Shown one piece after another: positions 63,772 through 64,000 of a stretch of DNA of 64,000 bases. Under the pieces are notes generated by a model. That model worked only from the letters and a program-made list of their open reading frames with translations. It was not told where the DNA came from and made no database searches. Source of the DNA: Puffinus mauretanicus (Eukaryota; Chordata; Aves; Procellariiformes; Procellariidae); the NCBI GenBank assembly GCA_023333565.1, contig JAJKFH010003571.1, positions 248,001 through 312,000 of the forward strand, read 5' to 3'. The position numbers were made by a program, and so were the translations under genes. Within the stretch, counting starts at the first letter, position 1. Each line of letters starts with the position of its first letter.

Positions 63772-64000
63772 TTAAACTGATTTCCCCAAGTCGAGTCTCT
63801 TTTGCCCATTACGTTAATTGCTGAGTGATCTCCCTGTCCTTGCCTCGACCCATGAGCCTTTCGTTATATTTTCTCCCCTGTCCAGCTGAGGAGGGGAGAG
63901 ATAGAGCGGCTTTTGGTGGGCGTCCAGCCAGAGTCAACCCACCACATAAAGCAATTAACTTCGTTAGTTTCGCACAATCTATAAGCAATAAAATATACTG

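Larger units (their letters stand above)
62828..63946 (+). mobile_element. Solo LTR of a second endogenous retrovirus family, about 1.1 kb
   Basis: Starts TGTATTGGGTTTGTGTGGC and ends AACCCACCACA. The flanks TGAAG (62823-62827) and TAAAG (63947-63951) form a 5-bp target duplication with one mismatch. A TATA-like 'atatttaaaaaggggg' lies near 63007, an AATAAA poly(A) signal at 63766-63771 and the R/U5-like region beyond. The centre is a GC-rich degenerate tandem repeat. It is antisense to NBAS. All long ORFs in this block are by-products of the repeat. I recognise the type as a common avian LTR but cannot name the family. Confidence 0.88.
1..64000 (-). other. NBAS: NBAS gene, internal segment (13 exons, 12 complete introns)
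   Basis: The whole window lies within one minus-strand gene. Thirteen exons encode a continuous 673-codon segment that reads as NBAS; recognisable stretches include RADPKELIRMVTKHV, LDFTQAQILQGLGKGVDVQR, YKRETILGLAETLEE and HIRLLKKFKAVAPGLNYKKL. NBAS is a large alpha-solenoid protein of the ER-associated NRZ tether (with RINT1 and ZW10). The tether acts with ER SNAREs in Golgi-to-ER retrograde transport, and NBAS also has a reported role in nonsense-mediated decay. Intron lengths in transcript order are 7584, 1848, 2147, 7516, 600, 242, 4932, 544, 17788, 7800, 3392 and 1817 bp. Neither end of the gene is present. Function is inferred by homology; identity is secure. Confidence 0.96.
60786..64000 (-). 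other. Intron sequence upstream of the first NBAS exon in the window
   Basis: AT-rich intron up to 62827, in which I recognise nothing. Then the 1.1 kb solo LTR at 62828-63946 and about 50 bases of flank to the window edge. Minus-strand ORFs at 62269 and 62442 do not resemble NBAS. Confidence 0.8.

Overview
The window is an internal stretch of a vertebrate gene, almost certainly from a bird. Short coding exons with GT-AG splice sites sit in long AT-rich introns. The interspersed repeats are CR1 non-LTR retrotransposons with the avian 3' end (repeated ATTCTATG-type motifs) and avian-type solo LTRs. There is no prokaryotic gene, operon, tRNA, rRNA or CRISPR array.

Gene content: all coding sequence found belongs to one gene on the minus strand, NBAS. 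NBAS is a subunit of the NBAS-RINT1-ZW10 (NRZ) tethering complex for Golgi-to-ER transport and also has a role in nonsense-mediated decay. Thirteen consecutive internal exons were located. In transcript order they run from 60672-60785 to 2555-2889. Every junction is GT-AG, every exon phase matches its neighbour, and the chain gives 673 uninterrupted codons plus one split codon at its 5' end. By memory of the human protein (2371 residues) this is roughly residues 1230-1905: the end of the Sec39-like domain and the solenoid after it. The first and last exons, the promoter and the poly(A) site lie outside the window.

Repeats by region: intron 8461-16260 holds three CR1 pieces and one solo LTR. 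Intron 16491-34278 holds a solo LTR, a nested retrotransposon (a GC-rich antisense CR1 fragment inside an older sense-strand reverse-transcriptase remnant, about 27.2-28.6 kb) and an old LTR fragment. Intron 35038-39969 holds a truncated LTR. Intron 41218-48733 holds another solo LTR. Intron 53088-60671 holds a CR1 3' end. The 3.2 kb at the right edge is mostly a 1.1 kb solo LTR of a different family with an internal 45-51 bp tandem repeat.

I see no new multi-gene system. The points most worth a second look are the nested element, two internally deleted CR1 copies, a solo-LTR family with exact 5-bp target duplications and an 18-bp palindrome near its predicted transcription start, the tandem repeat in the second LTR family, and an in-frame alternative acceptor for one NBAS exon.
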